Positions 30,218-38,383 of a stretch of 64,000 bases of DNA are shown piece by piece. A model generated the notes under the pieces. It searched no databases. It was given only the letters and a program-made list of their open reading frames with translations, and was not told the origin of the DNA. The stretch is taken from positions 930,001 to 994,000 of the forward strand of contig JAGTPG010000001.1 of the NCBI GenBank assembly GCA_018195615.1. Reading direction: 5' to 3'. Origin of the DNA: Streptomyces tuirus. GTDB taxonomy: Bacteria > Actinomycetota > Actinomycetes > Streptomycetales > Streptomycetaceae. Numbering within the stretch: position 1 is the stretch's first letter; the number at the start of each line of letters is the position of its first letter. A program made the translations under genes and the position numbers.

Positions 30218-32254
30218 TCAGGCGTGGACGGCGCTGCCGTTCAGGGCGGTGAGCGGCTTGTCCGCCAGGCCCAGCTCGCCGGCCCGGTCGAGCAGCTGCC
30301 GGAGCTGCCCCGAGTCGGCCCCGCCGGTCTTGATCAGCTTCAGCAGCAGCGCCGAGACGGTCAGGTTCTGCACGTCGGCCGTGGAGACCGAGCCGAGGAT
30401 GCGGCCCAGGTCGTCGGTGAAGCTGGAGGTACCGTCCAGCCAGGGCCGGGCGAGTGCCTGTGCGGTCTCGGAGTGCTGGACGAACCCGTCGACGCCCTTG
30501 CCGAGCGCGATCGAGGACATCAGCCGGTCGAAGAAGACCGACTCGCCGCCGACGATGCTGATGTCGGCGCCCTCCAGGCCGGTGGCGAGCACCGTCGCCT
30601 GCGCCTCGGCGACCTGCCGCTGCACGTCGAGCCCGGCGAGGCGGACCTCCTTGTCCGCCTGCACGCGCAGCCGGTACTCCTCGTGGCCCCGTGAGGCGTC
30701 GTCGAGAGCGGCCATCGCGGCGGCCTTCTGGGTCAGGCCCTCCGCCTCGGCCTTGAGCTTCTCGCCGATGGCCGCGGCTTCCGCCAGGGCCTGGGCCTGC
30801 GCGCCTTCCGCCTCGGCCCGGAGCCGGGCCTCGGTGGCGACGGCCTCCGCGCGGCCGGCCTTCTCGATGACGTCGGCTTCCTTGTCCCGGACCTGGACGG
30901 CCGCGAGCCCCTCGGCGGCCGCCTCGGCCTGGATGCCCTCGGCGAGGCGGAGCTTGGCCCGCGCTTCGAGGTCGGCCGTCTTCAACCGGGCCTCGGCCAG
31001 GGTCAGTTCCTCGGAGGCGCGGTGTGTGGCGGCCTGTTCGGCGGCCTCGGCGGCCTTGATGTCCTTGACCAGCTTCTCCTGCGCCTCGGCTTCGGCGGCG
31101 ATGATCACGGCCTGCCGCTGCCGCTCCGCCTCCTCCACGGCCCGCAGCTTCTTGATGGACTCCTCCTGCTCGGCGACCGTACGGTCCACGGCGACGCGCT
31201 CGCGGATGACCTCGGCGATGTCCCGCTTCTCCGCCTCGACCTCCTTCTCGGCGGCGATCCGGGTCAGCTGCGTCTCCCGTTCCCGGCCGATGACTTCGAG
31301 GAGCCGGTCCTTCTCGATGCGCTCGTTCTCGACGGCGATGACCCGCTCGCGGTTCTTGGCGGCGACGGCGACCTCACGGGCCTGGTTCTCGCGCTGCACG
31401 CCCAGCTTCTCCTCGGTGGCCAGGAAGGCGCCCTGGGCCCGCAGCCGCTCCTCCTCCACCACCCGCGCCGTCTCGGCCTCCTCCCGGGCCCGCACGGTCG
31501 CGATCTCGCGCTTCTGCTTGATCTCCGCGTCGGCCTGCCGGCGCTCCAGCTCCAGGATGGCCTCGCGGGCGTCGACGTTCTGCCGGGTGATCTCCTTCTC
31601 CTCGGTGCGCTGCGCCTCGTTGGTGCGCACGTGCTCCACGGCCGTCAACTCGGTGATCTTGCGGATGCCCTGGGCGTCGAGGACGTTGGCGGGGTCGAGC
31701 TGGGCGACCGGTGTCTGCTCCAGGTAGTCGATCGCCGCGTCCTCCAGGTGGTAGCCGTTGAGGTCGACGCCGATGACCTCGATGATCCGGTACCGCAGCT
31801 CCTCGCGCTTGGTGTACAGGTCGGTGAAGTCCAGTTGCTTGCCTACGGTCTTCAGCGCCTCGGAGAACTTCGCGTGGAACAGCTCCTGCAGCGTGTCCCG
31901 GTCGCTCGCCCTCGCGGTGCCGACGGCCTGCGCGACCTTGATGACGTCCTCGACGGTCTTGTTGACCTTCACGAAGAACGTGATCCGGATGTCGGCCCGG
32001 ATGTTGTCCTGGCAGATCAGACCGTCCTTGCCGGTCCGTGTGATCTCGATGGCCTTCACCGAGATGTCCATCACCTCGGCCTTGTGCAGCACGGGCAGCA
32101 CGACCTGCCCGGTGAAGGTCACGTCGACCTTCCGCAGCTTGGAGACGATCAGCGCCTTGCCCTGCTCCACCTTGCGGAACAGCCGGGAGAGGACCAGTAC
32201 GGCGAGCAGGGTGACGGCGACGAGCACGCCGACGCCCAGGAGGATGACATGCAT
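30218..32254 (-). CDS. flotillin/YqiK-type SPFH-domain membrane scaffold protein
   Basis: 678 residues. One N-terminal membrane helix (ILLGVGVLVAVTLLAVLVL), then an SPFH/band-7 domain (~30-200, with EQGKALIVSKLRKVDVTFTG and FTDLYTKREELRYRIIEVIG), then a ~400-residue Glu/Ala-rich coiled coil with repeated AEAE motifs, then a C-terminal domain containing VGGESVFFDRLMSSIALGKG, which is typical of the YqiK class rather than short stomatins. Flotillins oligomerise into membrane microdomains. The ATG follows AAGGA. It sits between a YqiJ-like membrane protein (71 bp upstream) and the giant AAA+ ATPase (80 bp downstream), the order seen for YqiJ-YqiK systems. No frameshift. Confidence 0.92.
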   Translation of the reverse strand: MHVILLGVGVLVAVTLLAVLVLSRLFRKVEQGKALIVSKLRKVDVTFTGQVVLPVLHKAEVMDISVKAIEITRTGKDGLICQDNIRADIRITFFVKVNKTVEDVIKVAQAVGTARASDRDTLQELFHAKFSEALKTVGKQLDFTDLYTKREELRYRIIEVIGVDLNGYHLEDAAIDYLEQTPVAQLDPANVLDAQGIRKITELTAVEHVRTNEAQRTEEKEITRQNVDAREAILELERRQADAEIKQKREIATVRAREEAETARVVEEERLRAQGAFLATEEKLGVQRENQAREVAVAAKNRERVIAVENERIEKDRLLEVIGRERETQLTRIAAEKEVEAEKRDIAEVIRERVAVDRTVAEQEESIKKLRAVEEAERQRQAVIIAAEAEAQEKLVKDIKAAEAAEQAATHRASEELTLAEARLKTADLEARAKLRLAEGIQAEAAAEGLAAVQVRDKEADVIEKAGRAEAVATEARLRAEAEGAQAQALAEAAAIGEKLKAEAEGLTQKAAAMAALDDASRGHEEYRLRVQADKEVRLAGLDVQRQVAEAQATVLATGLEGADISIVGGESVFFDRLMSSIALGKGVDGFVQHSETAQALARPWLDGTSSFTDDLGRILGSVSTADVQNLTVSALLLKLIKTGGADSGQLRQLLDRAGELGLADKPLTALNGSAVHA

Positions 32255-32325
32255 GGCAAAACGTCCTTGAGGCGTGAAGGAATCGAAGCGTGAGGGGGCC
32301 GGCGGCGAGTCCGGCGGGGCACTGC

Positions 32326-32742
32326 TCAGGCGGCGTGGTCCACGTGGTCCCGTGCCTCGCCACGTTCGGGCGGGCCGGGTTCGTCGGGGAAGAGCCGGTG
32401 CAGGGGACGTACGAACAGGCAGGTCAGTCGCCATGCGACGGGCAGGGCCGCGACGGGCAGGACCATGCGCAGCAGTCCGGTGGCGGGACACGGCGGCGCG
32501 CACACGGCCAGCAGGAGGACGCCCCCGACACTCAGGAGCCAGGCCACGGCCGTCAACGTCGAGACGGCCACCGCCACGGGCACACCGCCCATGCCCCAGG
32601 CGCGGAGGTTCGCGTCCGCGTCGAAACTGCCGACCGAGGCGAAGCCCGCGGCGACGAGGAGCCAGAAGCACAGCACCACGACGAGGGCGGTGGTCAGGAG
32701 GATCGTGGGCGGGCCGGTGGCTGCCGAAAGCAACGTCCGCAT
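32326..32742 (-). CDS. YqiJ-like small integral membrane protein
   Basis: 138 residues from the ATG at 32742. Three hydrophobic helices: TILLTTALVVVLCFWLLVAA, VAVAVSTLTAVAWLLSVGGV and MVLPVAALPVAWRLTCLFV, the last ending in FVRPLHRLFPDE. Position just upstream of flotillin and topology fit the membrane half of YqiJ. The OB-fold (NfeD-like) domain found at the C-terminus of YqiJ in other bacteria is absent or reduced to the charged tail. Sequence similarity is weak, so the name rests mainly on gene order. It is the first gene of the leftward operon. Confidence 0.65.
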   Translation of the reverse strand: MRTLLSAATGPPTILLTTALVVVLCFWLLVAAGFASVGSFDADANLRAWGMGGVPVAVAVSTLTAVAWLLSVGGVLLLAVCAPPCPATGLLRMVLPVAALPVAWRLTCLFVRPLHRLFPDEPGPPERGEARDHVDHAA

Positions 32743-32812
32743 GCCCAACCCCCCGTCCCCTCCGCACTGCCCGTCAACCGTGCTCGGCGGTGCACCACTC
32801 ACTCAGGGTTCC

Positions 32813-32844
32813 CGGTGCCGGACGCCTGCCGGTGTCCGGCACCG
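32813..32844. promoter_or_regulatory. perfect 11-bp inverted repeat in the flotillin-operon/PucR divergent region
   Basis: CGGTGCCGGAC and GTCCGGCACCG are separated by 10 bp, giving arm centres 21 bp apart, two helical turns. It lies 71 bp upstream of the YqiJ-like start and 147 bp upstream of the PucR start. It could be a dimer operator for the adjacent PucR protein or an RNA hairpin. The rest of this 248-bp gap shows no clear promoter. Confidence 0.5.
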
Positions 32845-32990
32845 AAATCCCCCGTAGTGCTCCCCGCGACCCATCCTGCATCGCCGGCGCACGCCCGCGC
32901 ATTGCCGGATCCCGGCAGTGTTCTCTAGGGTCTGTATGCCGGTCGGCCGCTGAGAAGACATCAGGGGCGCGTCAAGAACTCGGGGGCACC

Positions 32991-34048
32991 ATGACGGAGT
33001 TGGAGATTCCGGAGGAGTATCTGGCGGGCTATGCCCAGATACTGGCCGAGGTCGCGGCCACCGGCCGGCGTCTCAGCCGGGAGGAGCTCACTTCCCGTCG
33101 GGCGCTCGGGAACAGGCGGCTGACGCCGGCCACGGATTGCGCGCCCTGGTCAGCGCCCATCTGACCGCAGCACGCGCCGCCTGGCCGGCCGGCCCCACGT
33201 CGGCTGACAGCCTCCTGGCCGCCGTGCAGCAGGTGACGGACGCCTTCGCCGAGGGCTTCGAGCGCGCGCAGCGCCAGGCCGTACGGCAGGAGGAGGCCGC
33301 ACGCCGCGAGTTCATCGACGACCTCCTCTACGGCCGCAGCGACCTCGGGCGCCTCGCCGAACGGGCCGAACGCTTCGGACTGCGTCTCTCGCACGCCCAT
33401 GCCGTCGCCGTCGCCGAGGGCCCGACCGCCTACGAGGAGGGCGATCCCGTCCCCCGCCAGGTGGAACGCGCCCTCATCTCACGCTTCGGCGACCGCAGCA
33501 TCCTGCTCACCACCAAGGACGGCCGGCTGCTGTGCATCGCCCCCGGCCCCCAGGACGAGGTCCTCGCCCACTTCGCGAAGCAGGCCCATGCCGCCACCGA
33601 CGGCGGCCGGGTCGCCATCGGCCGCCCCCAGCCCGGCCCCGGCGGGGTCGTCCACTCCTACGAGGAGGCGCTCAACGCCCTGGAACTCGCCGAGCGCCTG
33701 GAACTGGAGGACCCGGTCCTGCGCGCCGCCGACCTGCTCGTCTACCCCGTCCTCACCCGCGACCGGCAGGCCATGGCCGAACTCGTCCTCGCCACCCTCG
33801 GCCCGCTCACCACGGCCCGCGGCGGCGCCCAGCCCCTCCTGGACACCCTCACCGCCTACTTCGACTCCGGCTGCGTCGCCGCCGAGGCGGCCCGCCGCCT
33901 CACCCTCAGCGTGCGGGCCCTGACCTACCGGCTGGAACGCATCCACAAGCTCACCGGCGCCAACCCTGCCGATCCGGCCCACCGCTACATGCTGCAGACC
34001 GCGGTGATCGGCGCACGGCTGCTGGACTGGCCCGCCGAGGAGCTCTGA
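32991..34048 (+). CDS. PucR/CdaR-family transcriptional regulator (one apparent frameshift)
   Basis: About 352 residues. An N-terminal helical region begins MTELEIPEEYLAGYAQILAE, a GGDEF-like/CdaR middle domain follows (SHAHAVAVAEGPTAYEEG, VAIGRPQPGPGGVVHSYEEA), and a C-terminal PucR helix-turn-helix ends the protein (EAARRLTLSVRALTYRLERI, HKLTGANPADPAHRYMLQTA). One base is missing in the GGG at 33108-33110. It is divergent from the YqiJ-like/flotillin/ATPase operon and shares with it a region with an 11-bp inverted repeat, so it is the best candidate regulator of that operon. The downstream AGCS transporter is a second possible target. Confidence 0.9.
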
Positions 34049-34322
34049 CGCGCCTCGACGGAGAACGTCAGGAGCGCACGAGTCCGGCCGCACCGAAGGA
34101 CACGCCGAACCGGTCGCACCAGACGCGAGCCGGGGAAGGCGACGCGGAGGGCGCTCCGGCCGGAGGTACCTTCGGGGCCACGGCGCCGGGCAGGGCCTCG
34201 CTCGTCGCGGCGGCAGCCGTGAGCATGGCCGCCTTCTCGATAGGTGTCCGGTGAACGGATCTCGGGCTCCGCATAACGGTCCGATATCGCTCGCTGGCAC
34301 TTTCGATCGTTACTGCATGTCA

Positions 34323-34338
34323 TGTGACTCAGGTCACT
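34323..34338 (+). promoter_or_regulatory. CRP/FNR-superfamily-like operator
   Basis: TGTGACTCAGGTCACT fits TGTGA-N6-TCACA with one mismatch at the last base; the inner GTGAC/GTCAC arms are perfect. It is 233 bp upstream of the AGCS start, so if it is a promoter-proximal site the transcript has a long leader. It may alternatively be a small hairpin in RNA. Confidence 0.45.
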
Positions 34339-34373
34339 AAAGACTCAGCAAAGGCCGTGGTAGAACTACGCAA

Positions 34374-34474
34374 CTCCGCAGGTGGCACCGCTCAACGCCA
34401 CAGCGCGGAGCGGTCGGCATGCACCGGCAGCATGACTCGGGTGATCACGATCCGCATCCACGGATGATCCACCC
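34374..34474 (+). promoter_or_regulatory. structured 5' leader of the AGCS transporter gene
   Basis: Nested stems CTCCGC/GCGGAG (34374-34410) and GTGGC/GCCAC (34382-34401) leave a loop containing ACCGCTC, which can instead pair with GAGCGGT at 34408-34414, a mutually exclusive or pseudoknot pairing. A second long hairpin covers 34439-34474: GGGT, GATC and ATCCG pair with CGGAT, GATC and ACCC, 13 bp with two bulges. I do not recognise a known riboswitch consensus. Confidence 0.4.
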
Positions 34475-34570
34475 AGTGTCGCCGATCAGACAAACGGCGT
34501 TCGTTCAGGACCGCACATCGACCGGCGGCACTTCCCCGTGTCCCGGGCTCGCACCATCGAGGTAGCCACT

Positions 34571-36106
34571 GTGTCACTCGACTCCGTCACCCAGAACGTC
34601 GACGAAGCCGTCAGCGATTTCTTCGAACCGATAGCCAAGTGGCTCGGAAAAGTCGTCTTCTACGCGGTTCCCGTCGGCGGAACGGAACTTCCCCTCATCG
34701 TCGCCTGGCTCGTCGTCGCCGGTCTGGTCTTCACCGGCTGGTTCGGATTCGTGCAGGTCCGCAAGTTCAGACTCGCGGTCGACGTGGTGCGCGGGAAGTA
34801 CGACGAGAAGGGGTCGACGGGCGAGGTCAACCACTTCCAGGCCCTGACCGCCGCCGTCTCCGGCACCGTCGGCCTAGGCAACATCGCCGGTGTGGCCGTC
34901 GCCGTCTCCTGGGGCGGCCCCGGCGCCACGTTCTGGATGATCCTGTGCGGCCTGCTCGGCATGGCCACCAAGTTCGTCGAGGTCACCCTCGGCGTGAAGT
35001 ACCGTGAGGTGCACGCCGACGGCACCGTCTCCGGCGGCCCGATGCACTACCTGCCCAAGGGCCTCAAGGAGCGCTTCGGCAGCGGCGGCGCCAAGCTCGG
35101 CAAGGTGCTCGCCGTCCTCGCCTCGATCATGGTCCTCTTCTTCGGCCTGTTCGGCGGCAACCTGTTCCAGACCAACCAGAGCTACGCGCAGGTCGCCTCG
35201 GCCTTCGGCGGCGAGGACGGCTTCCTGGCCTCCTCCGCCGGTGCCGTCCTCTTCGGCCTGGTCGTCTCCGCGCTCGTCGGTCTCGTGCTGCTCGGCGGCA
35301 TCCGCTCCATCGCCTCGGTCACCAGCCGGCTGGTGCCCGCGATGGCCGGCATCTACATCGTGGCCTGCCTGGTCGTCATCCTGAGCAACGTCACCCACGT
35401 GCCGGACGCCTTCCAGACCATCCTGCGGGGCGCCTTCGAGGCCGACGGCGTCGCCGGTGGTGTGCTCGGTGCCCTGATCGTCGGTTTCCAGCGCGCCGCG
35501 TTCTCCAACGAGGCCGGTCTCGGCTCCGCCCCGATCGCCCACTCCGCGGTCAAGACCAAGCACCCCGCGAGCGAGGGCCTGGTCGCCCTGCTGGAGCCGT
35601 TCATCGACACGGTCGTCATCTGCACCATGACCGCGCTGACGATCGTCATCGCCAACCCGGCCAGCTGGGGCGAGGCCCGCGAGGGCAAGGACATCGGCGG
35701 TGTCACCATCACCTCGGACGCCTTCGAGACGGTCCTGCCCTGGTTCCCGTACATCCTCACCGTCGCGGTGCTGCTGTTCGCCTTCTCCACGATCCTGACC
35801 TGGGGCTACTACGGGCTCAAGGCCTGGTCGTACCTGTTCGGCAAGAGCAGGGCCAGCGAGACCGTCTTCAAGGTCGTCTGGAGCCTGTTCGTGGTCCTGG
35901 GCGCCCTGATGTCCCTCGACTCGCTGATCAGCCTCGCCGACTCCGCGCTCTTCCTGCTGTCGGTCTTCAACATCATCGGCCTGTACCTGCTCGCCCCGGT
36001 CGTCAAGCGCGAGCTCGGCTCCTTCCTGGAGTTCGTCCGCGCCCGCAAGGCCGGTGAGATCAGCGACGGCGACGAAGGCCAGGAGTCGGTGAAGACCACC
36101 GTCTGA
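34571..36106 (+). CDS. alanine/glycine:cation symporter (AGCS family)
   Basis: 511 residues from the GTG at 34571, chosen because GAGGT lies 9-13 nt upstream. About ten membrane helices. Family signatures are clear: ALTAAVSGTVGLGNIAGVAV, GPGATFWMILCGLLGMATKF, GGPMHYLPKGL, GFQRAAFSNEAGLGSAPIAH and ALVGLVLLGGIRSIASVTSR. It imports alanine, glycine or related small amino acids with sodium or protons. A hydrophilic N-terminal segment and a charged C-terminal tail are short. The gene has a long structured leader and overlaps the convergent NhaP gene by 47 bp at its 3' end. Substrate is known only at family level. Confidence 0.95.
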   Translation: MSLDSVTQNVDEAVSDFFEPIAKWLGKVVFYAVPVGGTELPLIVAWLVVAGLVFTGWFGFVQVRKFRLAVDVVRGKYDEKGSTGEVNHFQALTAAVSGTVGLGNIAGVAVAVSWGGPGATFWMILCGLLGMATKFVEVTLGVKYREVHADGTVSGGPMHYLPKGLKERFGSGGAKLGKVLAVLASIMVLFFGLFGGNLFQTNQSYAQVASAFGGEDGFLASSAGAVLFGLVVSALVGLVLLGGIRSIASVTSRLVPAMAGIYIVACLVVILSNVTHVPDAFQTILRGAFEADGVAGGVLGALIVGFQRAAFSNEAGLGSAPIAHSAVKTKHPASEGLVALLEPFIDTVVICTMTALTIVIANPASWGEAREGKDIGGVTITSDAFETVLPWFPYILTVAVLLFAFSTILTWGYYGLKAWSYLFGKSRASETVFKVVWSLFVVLGALMSLDSLISLADSALFLLSVFNIIGLYLLAPVVKRELGSFLEFVRARKAGEISDGDEGQESVKTTV

Positions 36107-37454
36107 CCGCCCCCCGGCGGCCCGGCTCCGGTACGGGCCCGTGCTCACCTCGCGCCTTGGTGGGTACGGGCCCGTACATCTGCCCCCTACCCCGACCGCC
36201 GGTCTCCGCCCCGTCACGGCGCCGGTCCAGGTAACCGATGGCCGGGGTCGCCATGACCCCGTGCAGCACCACCGAGATCACCACGGTGAGGGCCACGATC
36301 GCCCACAGCTCCCGTTCCAGCCCGCCGAAGGAGTCCTGCCCCAGCGCGTAGGACAAGTAGAACAGCGAACCGATACCCCGGATCCCGAACAGGGCGACCA
36401 CGGCACGCTCCTTCTTCCCCATGGCGGCCCGTACCTGTGCCGCCCACCCGGTCAGCGGCCGCACGACCAGGAGCACGAGGATCGCGACCACCGCGCCCAT
36501 CAGCGTCAGGGCGGACAAGGCGCCGACCACCAGGTAACCCCCGAGCAGGAACAGCAGCACGGCCGTGAGCAACCGCTCGATCTGCTCGGTGAACTCGTGC
36601 AGCACCTTGTGATAGCCGTGGCTGCGCTCAGCGGCCCGGATGACGCAGGCGGTCACGAACACGGACACGAAGCCGTAGCCGTGCAGCACCTCGGCGATGC
36701 CGTACGACACGAAGGTAGCGCCCAGCGCCACGAAGCCCTCCATGTGTTCGGACAACCGCAGCACCGACGCTCGCACCCGGAAGAACATCCACCCCAGCAA
36801 CCAGCCGACACCACCTCCGACGGCCAGCCCCACGGCGCACTTGCCCAGCAGGTCGGTCAGCGCCCACGACCCGATCCACTCCGCCGACCACCCTGTCCCG
36901 GCCGCCGCGGCGAGGGCGATCGCCGCGTACACGAACGGAAAGGCGAGTCCGTCGTTCAGCCCGGCCTCACTGGTCAGGGAGAACCGCACCTCGTCCTCGT
37001 CGCGCTCGGTACCGAGCGGCTCGCCCACGCGCACCTCACCGGCCAGCACGGGATCCGTGGGCGCGAGCACGGCCCCCAGCAGCAGAGCGGCAGCGGGCGG
37101 CCAGTCGAGCAGCCCCCAGGCCAGCAGGGCGACGACCGCCACGGTCAGCGGCATCGTGATGCCCAGCAACCGCCACGTGCTCGACCACCGGCGCCAGCCG
37201 AAGGGCCGGTCGATGGCGAGCCCCGCACCCATCAGCGACACGATCACACACACCTCGGTCGTGTGCTCGACCCACAGGCGATCACGAACGGGATCCACGG
37301 CCGGCACGCCAACCGGCAGCAACTCAATTAGAACCCCCGCGGCAAGGAAGACCATCGGCAGGGACAACGGCCGCTTGGACACCACCCGGGGCAGCACGGC
37401 CGCCCCCAGCGCCCCCAGGCCCAGACAGACGTAGACCACGTCCGAAAGCGTCAC
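36060..37454 (-). CDS. cation/proton antiporter, CPA1/NhaP type
   Basis: 464 residues, ~12 membrane helices. The transport-core motifs APTDPVLAGEVRVGEP and LTSEAGLNDGLAFPFVYAA carry the conserved acidic residues, and LFGIRGIGSLFYLSYAL is the usual C-terminal core. It exchanges Na+ or K+ for protons. The last ~50 residues (Arg/Gly/Pro-rich after ATPAIGYLDRRRDGAE) overlap the AGCS gene on the other strand by 47 bp and look non-conserved, so the true stop may be earlier if a base is missing near 36150-36220. ATG at 37454 starts directly with a hydrophobic helix. A decayed nhaA lies ~215 bp beyond on the other strand. Confidence 0.9.
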   Translation of the reverse strand: MTLSDVVYVCLGLGALGAAVLPRVVSKRPLSLPMVFLAAGVLIELLPVGVPAVDPVRDRLWVEHTTEVCVIVSLMGAGLAIDRPFGWRRWSSTWRLLGITMPLTVAVVALLAWGLLDWPPAAALLLGAVLAPTDPVLAGEVRVGEPLGTERDEDEVRFSLTSEAGLNDGLAFPFVYAAIALAAAAGTGWSAEWIGSWALTDLLGKCAVGLAVGGGVGWLLGWMFFRVRASVLRLSEHMEGFVALGATFVSYGIAEVLHGYGFVSVFVTACVIRAAERSHGYHKVLHEFTEQIERLLTAVLLFLLGGYLVVGALSALTLMGAVVAILVLLVVRPLTGWAAQVRAAMGKKERAVVALFGIRGIGSLFYLSYALGQDSFGGLERELWAIVALTVVISVVLHGVMATPAIGYLDRRRDGAETGGRGRGQMYGPVPTKARGEHGPVPEPGRRGAVRRWSSPTPGLRRRR

Positions 37455-37669
37455 TGCGACCTCCTGCCCGACGCGATCACTCCCAGGCCACGTGTGTACC
37501 CCGTCCGCACCGGCGCCTCGCCCGAGCAGGTCACCGAGCTCGCTGCCTGCCCGTTCGCGACGGACGAGGTGGGGGTGGGCCGTCGGACCCGCTGCGGTTA
37601 GGGTGTGCAGAACGCGTCAAGAAGGGCGCGGGGTGTGCCGGGAAGTCTGGTCGGCGTCCGCAGGGCCGT

Positions 37670-38202
37670 GTGCCCGTTTCTCCGACACCCCGGAGGTTCG
37701 CCGCTTTGGCCGCCACCCCGCCCCGTACGCCGTTCCTCGGTCTTCTCTCCTGGCCCGAGCGACAGGCAGTGGCTCGGGCCCTGCGCACCGAGACGGTAGG
37801 CGGCCATGGGCCTGATCCTGCGCACGGTACGCGACCGGGACGAGGAGGAATCACCCGCAGAACGCACCGGACACCTGCTGCACCCCCTTTCCGCCGGCGT
37901 GTGCGTGCCGCTGTTCGCGCTGTTCGCCGCCGGGGTCAGCGTCTCGGGCGACGCGCTGGGCGAGGTGGTCACCACCCCGAGCCCCTCGGCGTGGTCGTCG
38001 GGCTGGTCGCGGGCAAGATCCTCGGGATCTTCGCCGGAACCCTGCTCGCCGCCCGCTTCACCCGCGCGCGGCTCAACCCGGACCTGGCCTGGGCCGACGT
38101 CGGAATGCCGTGTACCGGCGCCTGTACGAGGAGGAAAACCTCGACGAGGACGCCGACGGCATCCCCGACGTCTACCAGCGCACGGGATCCAGCAGCACAT
38201 GA
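37670..38202 (+). pseudogene. decayed nhaA-type Na+/H+ antiporter
   Basis: Three pieces of an NhaA-like protein survive. GTG 37670 gives PFLGLLSWPERQAVARALRT ending ETVGG, the standard NhaA N-terminus. From ~37806 comes LILRTVRDRDEEESPAERTG, HLLHPLSAGVCVPLFALFAA and, after one more missing C at 37975-37978, GLVAGKILGIFAGTLLAARF ending LNPDLAWADV. Finally VYRRLYEEENLDEDADGIPD closes the gene. Roughly 250 residues (most membrane helices) are missing at the first junction and ~55 at the second, and the first junction is out of frame. Unlike the homopolymer breaks elsewhere, this is true loss of sequence (or an assembly collapse), and no functional antiporter could result. Confidence 0.8.
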
Positions 38203-38233
38203 ACCGGCCACCGCCGCGCCGTCACTTGGTCAC

Positions 38234-38275
38234 CGCGGCGGCTTGTTCTGCATTTCGGTCACCAGGGCCGCCGCG
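38234..38275. terminator. possible terminator hairpin
   Basis: CGCGGCGGC and GCCGCCGCG form a 9-bp stem with a 24-nt loop, between the decayed nhaA on the plus strand and the slipin stop on the minus strand. The large loop makes it a weak case. Confidence 0.35.
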
Positions 38276-38383
38276 CAGGGTCGCCGCGACCCGGCAGGAC
38301 GTGCCGGCAGTGGGCTTCGCGGCTGCCCTGGCTCCGGCATCCGTGGCGCCGATGAAAGGCGGCTCACCGGACCGAGGGTGGGC

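Larger units (their letters stand above)
34049..34570. other. 522-bp intergenic stretch with operator-like and hairpin-forming sequence
   Basis: No convincing gene lies between the PucR stop and the AGCS start. The first ~260 bp shows nothing I can support. The second half holds a CRP/FNR-like palindrome (34323-34338) and a structured segment (34374-34474), listed separately. Confidence 0.6.

Noticed and set aside
34068..34274. Small minus-strand frame ending WCDRFGVSFG, reminiscent of a VOC protein end
   Set aside because: Too short and too ambiguous; no start with ribosome site and no further family motif.
34374..34474. Glycine or c-di-AMP riboswitch
   Set aside because: I could not find the conserved core sequences of either class; only generic stems are visible, so it is listed as an unknown structured leader.
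37455..37669. Possible gene between the NhaP start and the nhaA remnant
   Set aside because: Frames are open but show no recognisable motif, start signal or conservation cue; treated as intergenic.
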